NCBI GenBank assembly: GCA_021613535.1
Contig: CP075496.1
Location: forward strand, 6,200,001 to 6,264,000
Direction: 5' to 3'
Source of the DNA: Adineta vaga
Lineage: Eukaryota > Rotifera
DNA length: 64,000 nucleotides
Shown here: one piece after another, positions 11,088 to 22,167 of the stretch
Position numbering within the stretch: the first letter of the stretch is position 1
Layout: the number at the start of each line of letters is the position of its first letter
The notes under the pieces: model-generated
The model's input: only the letters and a program-made list of their open reading frames with translations
Told to the model about the DNA's origin: nothing
The model's database searches: none
Made by a program: the position numbers and the translations under genes

Positions 11088-12686
11088 ATGAATTTAGTCT
11101 TTTTAATTATATTGATCTCATCAATTCCATTTATTAATAGTTCTTATAATCCAATTCCCAATGGTTCTGTGATTATTTCTACAACACATACAATATCCAT
11201 CTTACTACCACAAGAATTCGATGGATTTGATAAAATCACCGTTATATTTTCAGCTCCGAAAAATCTAACTATAATAAATACAATATTTGATTCGATAACA
11301 CGTGATTTTTATATACTTTATAACAATAAAACGAATAATCTTAATTATATATGTCGATTAGTATCGGTAGAAAAGCTCGATTCCATTGCTTATCAATTAC
11401 CTTTTTCATTTAATATATCTGATATTAATCAATTAACAACATTTACATCCGATACTGTTAATAAACGTGCTTTTCTTACTGATCAAAATGGTACTGTAAC
11501 AATATTTTCTATGAGTGGTACAATGAAAAAAATTCTTCGAACACCATCAACAATAGATTCGTCTATACGATCTGTCAGTTATAATCCAAGTCTCAATCGT
11601 TTATTTATTATTACAGACTCAACAGTTAATTCTTGTACTAATCTCGATAGAAATGATCTTCAATGTTGTCAAGCATCACCCAAAGGTCAATTCCTTCGTT
11701 CGATCGCATTCGATCCTCTATCAAGTACTACATACATATATGTGATGGATGAACGTTCAGGTGTTTATCAAGTTGTACTTGATAATATAACTCATTGTCC
11801 AATCACATTACGTCCGATAAATGCAATGGGTTCCTATAAAAATAATCATCTTGCTATTTATCAAGATTTATATTTTTGTTCGGGAAGTGTAGATACTTCT
11901 AATCATTATTCAATATTAATTATTGGTAAAGAATTAGAAATGCCACGTACAATATCATTTGATGCAGCCATTGTTGCATTACATATTTCATATCCGAATA
12001 TGAAATCACTACTAAACGATAAAGAAACATGTTTTCATGGTATTACTTATCATGATTATCGTGTTGCTGTTGTACTTGCAGCAATATTTGGCACAGTAAT
12101 GGGCATATTTATGTGTTTTAATGCATTATTCTGTATTGATTTCTTTATGACAAAACGTATTATTCGTGATTTAAGACGACAAATACCACATAATTTATTA
12201 GAAGATCGTTGGAATAAATTAGTCAATGAAAAATATGCAAAATTAGCACTTGAACGTAAGTTTTCTTTCAAAATAACTATAAGTACGATTCAATATTCTT
12301 CTTTGGTTTTAGTTCATCGAAAGAAAGATGATCCACCTATAAGACGAAAATCATCCGTAGCTACACGAAAGATTCTAACAAGTGAAAATGTTCAATTTAC
12401 AAGTGGTGGTGATACCTATCAAGTTGCTAATCCAATTCCAAGAATTTCAACTTATCTTCGTCGTAAGAGTGAAAGTTATTTAGTTCGTTCTCGACGAAAT
12501 AATGAAAGTCGATCTTTATCACGAACGAATGATCGTTATGTGACAGTACCTAATAAACCAAATGTGACGACAGCTGTACCACGAATTCATATAGAGGAAG
12601 CGAACAATGAAGATCAGAATGAAAAACAACCATTCGAAAATGTTAATCATGATGATTTAGCAAAAACTAACGCGGAAATTTTATAA
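11088..12686 (+). CDS. Type I membrane protein with a large secreted ectodomain, family not recognised
   Basis: Exons 11088..12255 and 12313..12686, 513 aa. Signal peptide (MNLVFLIILISSIPFINSS), then about 300 ectodomain residues. These contain N-glycosylation sequons and loosely repeated strand-rich blocks such as RSVSYNPSLNRLFIITD and RSIAFDPLSSTTYIYVMD, which suggest a beta-propeller (NHL/YWTD-like). This is an inference from the pattern, not a clear motif match. One transmembrane helix follows at about residues 325-350, then a basic, Ser/Arg-rich cytoplasmic tail with possible phosphorylation motifs (RRKSS, RRKSES). The 57-bp intron is in frame and stop-free. Function unknown. Confidence 0.7.
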   Translation: MNLVFLIILISSIPFINSSYNPIPNGSVIISTTHTISILLPQEFDGFDKITVIFSAPKNLTIINTIFDSITRDFYILYNNKTNNLNYICRLVSVEKLDSIAYQLPFSFNISDINQLTTFTSDTVNKRAFLTDQNGTVTIFSMSGTMKKILRTPSTIDSSIRSVSYNPSLNRLFIITDSTVNSCTNLDRNDLQCCQASPKGQFLRSIAFDPLSSTTYIYVMDERSGVYQVVLDNITHCPITLRPINAMGSYKNNHLAIYQDLYFCSGSVDTSNHYSILIIGKELEMPRTISFDAAIVALHISYPNMKSLLNDKETCFHGITYHDYRVAVVLAAIFGTVMGIFMCFNALFCIDFFMTKRIIRDLRRQIPHNLLEDRWNKLVNEKYAKLALERKFSFKITISTIQYSSLVLVHRKKDDPPIRRKSSVATRKILTSENVQFTSGGDTYQVANPIPRISTYLRRKSESYLVRSRRNNESRSLSRTNDRYVTVPNKPNVTTAVPRIHIEEANNEDQNEKQPFENVNHDDLAKTNAEIL

Positions 12687-13105
12687 GCAAGAAAGAGAAA
12701 GAAACGTCAAGACACATGTAAGAAAAAAGTTTTTTTTCTTCGTTTTTTATGTTCTATTGTCTTTCCATGTGTTTTTGTTCGATGAAAAAAGTGACGACGA
12801 CATTTCATATTAGCATGTAATGCATAATGCTTTCTTTTTTTTTCTTTCATGTATCTGATTCAATGACGAACTTGTTTTTCTTTATTCAATCAAAGTTTGA
12901 TGCTTGATTTTGGAAGTTTCATTTTCTCTCATGATTGTGATTGAGAATCAGTCGATTTTTGACTTACTTCTTTTTGTTCTTGTGTTTTTCATGTAGAATT
13001 AGATTATGTTTACAAACAGATAGAATTTTAGATTGTAAATCAGATAATAACGAATAAGTTCTAATCCTTGTAGATTTATATGATCTAATTGAACAGTATT
13101 CTTTT
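12687..13105. other. Intergenic spacer
   Basis: 3' UTR of the preceding gene and 5' region of the kinase gene. Several poly-T runs; no open frame. Confidence 0.5.
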
Positions 13106-15747
13106 ATGGACAATAATTCGGACGTACTCGCTTCGATTCAAGCAACATTACAACAAGCAGCGGATAAAAGAAAGCTACGCGAACAAGTAATTAGATTGTT
13201 TTTTCTTGTTGATCTAATGTTACATAATCAATATATATTTTTATTTATCTAGATAGTCAAATTTGAACTTGATGGACAGAAACGTGCTTGTTGTTTATTG
13301 AAAACATTTACCTATACGGATCTTTTAGAAGCGATTCAGAAATTATTTGGTAATCACATTTTATCGTCATTGGATAATATTCGATGTGTTTTTTCACGTG
13401 ATGATGCTCTACGTTTACCAATAGCAAATGATGATGACATAAAAAAAGTGATCGCTATTGCTGAAATAAATCAAGCGACAAAATTGAATTTTTTATTAAC
13501 AAGAAAAAAAGATTATCTTGGATCAAAAATCACAACAATAAAAAAAGCAACGAATGATGATTTAAGTTCCATCTCGGATGAAGGACAGCAACCTGAATTA
13601 GATGATACTACTATCGATTCACCACCACCGGGAACTATAGCACCACATAAACGACGTACAACAACGAATACACAGAGTCAATCGACATCATCAACAGACG
13701 GTGGACATTTTATACCAGAATTAGTGAGAAAAGAAAATTGATTTATATTTAAACGATTCTTCTCGTCTTTTCTCTATAGAGTGATGAAATCTATTCCAGT
13801 GGTGGATCATCAGTAGCAAGTCGAGAATCAAGTAGCAGTGAAACTAGTTCACGACGACGTTTAGCAAGTAATGATTTGATTCGAACAGGAAAAAAAACAA
13901 GTAGAATAACTCATGTCTTTTTCTCTATATCATAGCTAGTCATTTACTTAAACGTACAGGAGCAGGATCAACAATCAGTGGTAGTAGTGCATTAAGTTCA
14001 AGTAGTAATTCATCTCATACAAGTTCCAGTTCAAGTGAATCATCTGCAAGGCAATGTTCTTGTTCTGGTCATCATTATAGATGTAAATTTATCTTGAGAA
14101 AAAAATAATCATTTCTCATCTTTAATTACATTGTTTTTTTTCTCATATCTTAGCACCTCAAACACCTTCGAACTGGAAACTAGGACGACAATTAGGACAG
14201 GGTATAAAATTCTTAACATTACTGGATTATCTTTTATCTCGAATTCATTTTCAGGTGCATTTGGTAAAGTATTTCTTTGTTATGATGTTGATACCGGTAG
14301 TGAACTAGCAATCAAACAAATACCCATACGTGGATTGAATTCTGAAACTTCTCGAGTAAGTTCATCTATTTAGAATAAATGAAGATTTCTATGAATGAAA
14401 ATAGGAAGTGAAAATCCTTGAATGTGAAATCAATATCTACAAACAATTAAATCATGAACGGATTGTTCGATATCATGGTGCAGCACGAACAGAAGATTGT
14501 TTACAAATCTTTATGGAATATATGACTGGTGGATCTGTACGTGAACAAATTCTTAATTATGGTGCATTAAGTGAACAATTAACTAAAAAATATACGAGAC
14601 AAATTCTTGATGGTTTGATTTATTTACATAATAATCGTTTTGTTCATCGAGATATTAAATGTAAGTAAATTGATTGATTTTTAGAAGATAAATTATGTTT
14701 ATCTTTTTTCTATTAAGGTGCAAATATCTTAAGAGATATTTCAGGAAATATAAAACTAGGTGATTTTGGAACATCAAGAAGATTAATTGCAATTACGAAT
14801 CAGAATCAACCTGATTCGGGTACTATTGGTAAGTTGAAAGAATACATTAAAGACAAATTCAAAAGCTTCTCATGATCATATTCTGCAATTTATTTTTCTA
14901 TGGTGATGTGAAGCCCTTGTTGAACTTAGGATAAAAATAAAATCAAGTGGCATCTGATTGGGTAAAGTAGCAGAACATAAATAGATTTTATAGCTTAAGG
15001 ATAAATAATCTACTTCATCTTATTGCGCAGCGTAATAGTTTACATAGGAATATGCAAATGTGTTTTTCTCACATCATTTTTTGTCAAGTTGAAAAATACG
15101 ATTGTTTTTCAGGTCAATTATAGAAGAGAAGCCCCAGATGAAGATGAAATATTTTTTCTTTCAAGCAACTTATTACATTAGAGTATCTTCTATTCTATAG
15201 GTACCGCTCATTGGACAGCACCAGAAATAATTCAAGGAAGTATATTTGGACGTAAAGCAGATATCTGGTAGGAGACAATAGTGATCTATCAATCATATTT
15301 TTTTTAACTATCTTTGTGTCTTTCAGGAGTCTCGGTTGTACAGTTGTTGAAAGTAAATATATTCTCCTAACATTTCATTCTTCTTCGATTTAATACTTTT
15401 AAGTGCTAACTACTGGTCCGCCATGGCAAAATCTTCAACCGATTGCTGCAATATTTCATATAGCAACATGCGATAAACCACAGTAAATTATTTGTAAAAC
15501 TGTTCTATCTTAATGCTTCATATCTGATATTGAATTTAGATATCAACTACCAGAAAATGTATCTAGCCACACATACGAATTTATTGATGCTTGTTTAACA
15601 AAAGATTATCATCAACGTGCAACTGCTGAAGAATTATTTAATCATCCATTTCTAGCTGATGTTCATCTACATAATCCTTCACATCATCATCATCAGGAAC
15701 AAACTTCACCTCAACCAACGATGAATCTAACTTCGATATCATTTTAA
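13106..15747 (+). CDS. MAP3K3: MAP3K2/MAP3K3 (MEKK2/3)-like protein kinase
   Basis: Twelve exons: 13106..13186, 13253..13723, 13780..13867, 13936..14082, 14154..14201, 14255..14355, 14405..14660, 14718..14828, 15201..15267, 15327..15352, 15404..15482, 15540..15747. All phases agree; 560 aa. A PB1 domain (residues 28-110, [12 protein letters not shown]), used by MEKK2/3 to bind MEK5, precedes a Ser-rich linker. The kinase domain starts at about residue 266: glycine loop GQGAFG (277-282), catalytic Lys299 in ELAIK, HRDIK (393-397), DFG (413-415), GTAHWTAPE (435-443), and the STE11-type MLTTGPPW. The usual Gly after HRDIK is Cys398. Activates MAP2K-MAPK cascades in the cytoplasm. The stop codon overlaps the CFAP100 stop on the other strand. 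A paralog name between MAP3K2 and MAP3K3 cannot be fixed. Confidence 0.92.
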
Positions 15748-17930
15748 TTTTCTAGCAATCTCATTAATTGTTCTTGTTTATTAATCACTGAATGTTTTTT
15801 ATGATATTTTTTTATCAATAATGGACGTGATCGTTCCATTACTATTCGACCAATCTGAAAAATACAAGCATATACATACAGAGAGAAATCTTTTTCTCTA
15901 AACTTTAAGATAAGGTGGTGCAGAAGAACGAAGCAATGCTTTTTGTTGTTTCAATTCAATCATTAATTTATCTTGTTGAAGTTTTTCTCGTCGTTGCATT
16001 GTTCGAACAGTACTTTCTCGAGACTAAAATAGATCAATAAAATCTGATTGATTATAAACCTATACTTTTTCAGCTTCAAGAATATCCGAGGAATCCATCT
16101 GTTCTATAGAATTAAATAAAGTTTGAATTTTATTTTCAATAGCTTGTAACATATGAATGGTTGATAGACCAATATCATCCGAGATAATATATTTCTTATA
16201 AAGAATTTCAATTGTTTGTTTTAATTGATTGATAAAAGGATTATCTTTCGTTGTTTTATATTGACTAGAATTAGAAACTAGATAGCTAAAAATGATTTTG
16301 ATTGAAAGAATACGTTAGAAGTTTTTCACAAGCAATTTCTCGTTTGTTTTCTTGAGTAATGAGCTTTTCTAAATGATTGATTTTCTGTTGAAGTTCTTGG
16401 ATTTGATGATATTGTTCATTCTGAGTAATTGTTATTGTTGAATTAATTTTATCGAGAGTTTCAGAGGTATGTTGACTTTTTTCAACAAGTGGAAGAGATT
16501 TCTCTTCCATTTCTGTAAAGATGTTAAGTATTTGTTCTGGTTGAGTGAAATAAAGAGAAAAATCCTTAATATGAAATGAAATAAACATCGATTTGATACA
16601 TTGAAAAGATCTTTCACTTCATTGATAGTTGAACGAATGTCGAACTTGGTGCTGCATTGTTTCGGTTGGATGTGTTTGATCTTAGAAGAGGTCAGATATT
16701 TCGAGAGAAGTATTTAATTAATCATACAAACATTTGATTTGAAGAATCGATTGATTGATTATTCAATTCTAAAGAATGTACAATTTAATTTCAATTAATT
16801 TTTATCCGAAATTGTTCTATTCAATTTACGTTTAGATTCGAAATCTTTGAGAATATCATTACGCCATTCCTATTAATAACGTTTTGATAAAATGAATTTT
16901 ATTCAAAACAACTAACTTCAGGTGCAAATTTAAATAGAAACTGTTGATAACGACGTAGTTGTTTTAGTAAATCTATCAAATGATTTCGATCGTTGTGATA
17001 AGTCAAAAGAGCCTTTTGTAATCGTTTAATTTCATTCACCAATTCTTCTTTTTTCAAAGTTTCTTCATCCGCACTATAGTTTCAATATATATATATAATA
17101 TCTTTCGTTAACAATAAAAAAAACTGTTCAATTACCGAGCAGCTGCATCACTAGCATTTCGATTCCATGTATCAAGAAATTGATCAAATAAGGCTAAATC
17201 TTCCGTAATATATTTTTCTGATTTCACTAATGTACGTTCTTCATTACGTAGATCATTTTCTAATCGATCGATTTCATTATTCTTGACATTAATTGTATAC
17301 TTAATCGAGAATTTAGATTTCTTCATGATTAACTATAACATTTGAATTCATATTTACTTGTAATGTAAATAATTCATGATTTTTTTTAAGATAATCTTGT
17401 AAACTTTTATGGCCTCTTCGTTGATCTAGAACACAAAAAGAAGATATTGTACAAGAATGTATAATTTTACTTTGTGTTTGTTTTATAATCCATGCTCGAT
17501 CGACGTTGCTTAGTAATTGATCAGATTCAAAGGACTTGAATTGCGTATCATCGAGAATAGGAAGAGAAATTCTAATAATACATACTTTTGTTGAAGGTGA
17601 TTCATTAAGAATCGAATGCATTTCATCCGAACACAAATTTGGATCGTTATTTTTTTCTTTAATATCATTGCTTCGTTTCTACAGAGAACAGATGAAAGTA
17701 GAAATTGTATTGAGTAAATATGATCATACATGACTCTTTTGTTCATGTACTTTATTTTGCCAATCACATAGATCGAATTGAACAGTATGTAATAATGAAT
17801 TGGATGTTTTCTGATTTCTCTCTATGTATAATACTTTTACTGTGATGAAAAATGCCGAATTTATATTTTATATACTCGATAGATTGTCATGCTCTTTAAG
17901 TTGTTGTTCTATTTTTTTGAAAAGCATCAT
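15744..17930 (-). CDS. CFAP100: Cilia- and flagella-associated protein 100 (CCDC37-like)
   Basis: Exons (5' to 3'): 17930..17876, 17839..17730, 17678..17586, 17534..17471, 17425..17358, 17299..17136, 17073..16917, about 16869 onward, 16564..16314, 16285..16066, 16023..15904, 15854..15744. The core is a DUF4200-type coiled coil (YTINVKNNEIDRLE, then LALFDQFL and FKFAPEEW). A second block starts LYFTQPEQILNIFTEMEEK. The C-terminal exon carries VMERSRPLL. These blocks follow the order of vertebrate CFAP100, a ciliary axoneme protein linked to the modified inner-arm dynein region. The linker between the EWRND exon and 16564 is not resolved: the frame from 16869 stops at about 16797, so at least one intron must lie between. 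The first exons are the least certain (one intron would be 36 bp). Confidence 0.8.
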
Positions 17931-18673
17931 TACACTAAAATTTTATTAAAATCTAATAGCCGCCATCTGTCCTTAATGAAATTCGGATATATTGTAATTA
18001 TCAAAAATGTTACCGGTAATACCCAAGGGTTAACAAAAGTATATTAAATTTTCAATCATGATCGAACAATGTACTGTCTTACATGTTGTTTCCTCCGCCA
18101 TTTCCGTTAGTCGAAAAAATAAAGTAGAATGTCTTGTTTCTTTTTCAGTCTATTCAATCAGTAATATCGTTAATTGAATTTGTAACATATCGAATCGAAA
18201 ACATATATTCATATATATATATATATATATTTATTTATTTATTTATTTTAAATGAACTTTTTAAATATAATATATGACACACTCAACAGACAAATACATC
18301 GAAAGTTTTAAATTAAAATTGAATGAATAAATAGTATATGTGACTTATTCTTGAACATTATATGGTTTGTTTTTGCGACCAAATATCATTACTTAGCGAA
18401 ATTATTCGAGAAGAAAAAAAAAGAACATAAACGGGTTTTAGCCAAATGCGAATAGCGATACAAAGAAAAAAAAGAGAATAGACTAGGATCATATTGAATA
18501 TATGTATATGGAATGCTAATCACATATGAGTTAAAAGAATTTAAAATGGTTTAGAAGAAATACACACATTGAAGAACAACATTGATAAAAAGAAAAGAAA
18601 AATTTGGATTTTCATACAGATATAAAGATATTCCGAAAAGAAATTTATGAAATACAGACATTTATTTTTCTCA
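17931..18673. other. Intergenic with AT and TTTA repeats
   Basis: Upstream region of CFAP100 and 3' flank of Rab GDI. A simple repeat lies at 18209-18250. No coding frame is supported. Confidence 0.5.
18209..18250. repeat. (AT)n / (TTTA)n simple repeat
   Basis: About ten AT units run directly into four to five TTTA units. Confidence 0.8.
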
Positions 18674-20463
18674 TTATTGACCTTCTTGATTATCTTCGGC
18701 ATCTAAACCACGTGTAATCTTTGAAAAATCAAATGGTTCACCCATATAACGACGATAAACATCAAGAATATCAAGACAAGTTGATTCAAAATGTGTTGTC
18801 GCATCATATGAACTTGTAATGAATAACTAAGAAAAAGAAATTAGAAAATATATTCGAAATAATCAAGAAATCTTGATTTATTTACTTTGCTTTTTGTACC
18901 ATCATCAACGGGCTCATATAAATCACTAACCGTTACAAATTTTTGAAAGATTGGTTCAAGAAGTGCCAAACCAGGTTTTATTTCATTTTCCGGATTATTT
19001 GTTTCAACTGTTGTACTAACCAAAGCAACATACCATTCTTTTGGTGTAACCATATTTGTTTGACCCATACAACAAACATAAATATCTACATTAAAAAACA
19101 ATACAATGAATTATCTTTATTTCAATAGGAGGAATTATTTCTTCACATTACCATTATGACGTTGAACTTGTTTTTGAGGAATGATAATTTGTACGGAACC
19201 AAGTGGTGTATTAGAACCAACATTAACTGGATGTCGTAGAAGACAAATTGCTCGAATAACTTGACCAACTTTCTTAACTTTATCAGATGCATAGGATGGA
19301 TCACAAATAACAGCTTTACAACGTGCTGTTTGATCACCTGAACGAACACCAACAACGACACCATTTTCATACACGATTTCATCAGCTGGTTTATCTAACA
19401 TATATGTTCCACCATAGATAGCACTCAAACTACAAAATAATAGATTACAAATAGTTTCTTATCTTCATTTTATTTACCGTGCAAAACCTTGAGGTAATTC
19501 ACCAAGACCATAGAGTGGATAAAGATATGGTGATTTACCATAACGTGCCAATGATTCACTGTATAATTTAATACGTTTAATTGATTCAATAACTGGTTTT
19601 TCCAAATAACTAAATACGATAATGGAATTTATATCGAATGAGTTTTAATCGAAATGACTTACTCATCATCACTATAGAGCGCTAATGCATGACCGGTAAA
19701 ATCAATTGTATCTTGATCAAGACCAAATTTTTTGAATGCATCAATCATACGAGTATTTGGTGGTACATCCTTGTATGTTTTTGGCTCGTTTTCATCATAC
19801 TCATTGGCCCATACAAGTAAATTACGAAAACGACGTTTTTCAAACAAACCCATTAATGCTAAAATAAAACAAACTCATAATAGATACAAATTTTGTGACA
19901 AAATGGAAGTTCTTACAAGATGCAAGTGCTTCTCGTTCATCAGCTGGTACTTTATGAACTTTTTGACCTTTATAAACATAACTACCTTCAATACATTTAA
20001 ATTCAAGATAACGAGTAACACCCGTATGAATTAATAATTTTACCAAAAGACCTACAAAACAAACCAAATAATCATCGAATAATAATATCATTGAATTTTA
20101 CCATTAGCCATGAGAAATTTTGGAATTAAATCAACATTCCAATCTCGGCCACGTCCTGTATCCGCTGGTGGCGATGATAAATTGAATTTTGAATAAAGCT
20201 TTCAATTTATAAAAATAGATGAAGACATTTTTTAAGAATAAAACAATATTCTTACATCTTCCAATGGTGTCATTGATGCTGATTCTCCACCATAATATTT
20301 ATTACGATCCATATGTAGAATTTTTTTACCAGCAACACCAAGTAAACCAGCCAAAACACATTCCTAAAATTGAATTGTTTATCAAAAGAAGTCAATCGAA
20401 GAAATTGATTATTCATACCTTTAAACCTGTGCCTAATAAGATCACATCATATTCTTCATCCAT
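18674..20463 (-). CDS. GDI: Rab GDP dissociation inhibitor
   Basis: Nine exons: 20463..20419, 20363..20256, 20198..20102, 20051..19917, 19858..19663, 19609..19478, 19429..19152, 19085..18886, 18826..18674. All phases agree and give 447 aa, the length of animal GDI alpha. GDI extracts prenylated GDP-bound Rab proteins from membranes and returns them to the donor compartment. Seen here: the FAD-fold-like N-terminus [20 protein letters not shown], then [55 protein letters not shown] and the C-terminal [12 protein letters not shown]. All are hallmark GDI/REP segments, without the REP insertions. Housekeeping gene, complete in the window. Confidence 0.97.
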
Positions 20464-22167
20464 TGCAGAAAACTTTGTATTTTAAGAAAAGATAAAAAAG
20501 AAATGAATTGACTACTTAATCTGAAAAAGAAAAAAAAAGATAATACGCAATTTAAAAAAGAAAGATAGAAGAACTATCGTTCTTTCATTGATGAAACGAT
20601 GTATATGTTTGTTCTAAAATGAAGAGAAGTTTATAGCAGTAGCACACAGGTGGTGAAACAAGTGGCGACAAATGCATTATTTTAGCACACTTTGACTTTT
20701 TTTTTTATTTTTATCAATATATAGGACAGATACAGCTATATTTTCATTGGTAGAAAGCTTCTTGATAAATACTGACATCTTCAAAAATAAAATAAATATC
20801 AATCGATATGAACGAATGTAATGTAAAGGATATTTTTTAAATCGGAGCAGAAATTCTAAATTTATTATTAGGAAACCAATTGAAAATTCATCAGTTGAAT
20901 TAGTAATCATCATCAGCAATGTATTTTGTGGTTTGCTCACTATAATCAATATTTTCTTATAATCGAATTTCATACAGAATATATGTATGACATGAGAAGG
21001 TTAATAACATTTTTATTTTTTCTGTCCTTCATAGAAGGCGAAATAAATGATTAGTGCATTTAATAAATATAAATAAAGGATACACGTTTGCAAAAAAAAA
21101 CAATCTTCGAATCATCATTTCGTGTATAAATAAACTTAAATATATACGTGCATAATATAAGTTCCATTATGTATTATTGCTGATTTTGGAATCATTTGAA
21201 ACATAACAAAGAATAAATCATCCATGAAAATATGAACAATGGACGTGCTAATTTCAATTCAAATTAAATCTTGAAGGAAATTTACAAAGTAAGCTTATTC
21301 TCGATGCAAGCATTTATAAGAATTCTAGTTTTATACGAATTAAATTCTTTGTAACTTAACATTTCAGACTGAAACATTTGTTTCAGATTGGCATCATCGC
21401 TTTCATATCGAACAACAATCGGGAAAGTCATTGATGAAAAAAAATAGTTTAATCGTCAAAGCAAAGATATCTGAATTGTTTGGTTCCTAGTTCGAGTCCA
21501 TTCAACAACGGTCATAACAAACGATTGAGTCGATGATTATATCTATTTAGATTTCTCGACTATTACTGAGAGGATCACTTGTATTAGCTCAGTATGAGAC
21601 TCAATTTATTGGTAACAAAATGAACATATGACAATGACTTGCTCTGTAGCTTAAATTTTATGTTGCATGTTTACATAACAACTACTACTCACAATAACTA
21701 CTGTGATAATAGAAGAACTTGTAACTTATATTGTCTTCTAATTTTCATCTTATTAATTGATTAATTATTGATTGGTTTGAATTTAGATATGATAAACATA
21801 ATTTGGTTTTGTTGAAAGTGATATTCGATAGGAACGATCAATGTCTGATATGAAAAAGAACTGCATAGAAAATTCAACGCAGTTACAAAAGCATAAGAAA
21901 AAAGTAGAAGTGAATCAGTAAGTAGAATATATTTGCATAGTTTAGGTTAAAAAGAAATTTTAGAAGTTTTATAATGTATGAAAGAGTTATTTCGTCATCG
22001 ATCGATATGTAGGTGTTGATTAAATTTCTTTATCAAAGAAAAAAAGAATATACATATAGTCTGATGTATGTTAGAATTTCCAACAGAACGATTGATTACA
22101 TTTCTTTTCGTTTGATTTTGATCCGCCTCGTTCTTTTCTTCTTTTCTTATGAGAATGTATAGAGATC
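20464..22167. other. Intergenic between divergent Rab GDI and xylosyltransferase genes
   Basis: 1.7 kb of AT-rich DNA. A tRNA T-arm-like string near 21490 does not fold into a tRNA. No coding frame or repeat family is visible. Confidence 0.5.

Noticed and set aside
16432-16617. Minus frame overlapping the second CFAP100 block
   Set aside because: Out of frame with the conserved LYFTQPEQ segment; a shadow, though part of it may be in the unresolved linker exon.
17510-17767. Minus 85-codon frame and overlapping + frame
   Set aside because: Shadow of CFAP100 5' exons in another frame, crossing introns with good GT-AG sites.
21470-21520. tRNA T-arm-like string (AGTTCGAGTCC)
   Set aside because: The flanking bases do not form T, anticodon or acceptor stems.
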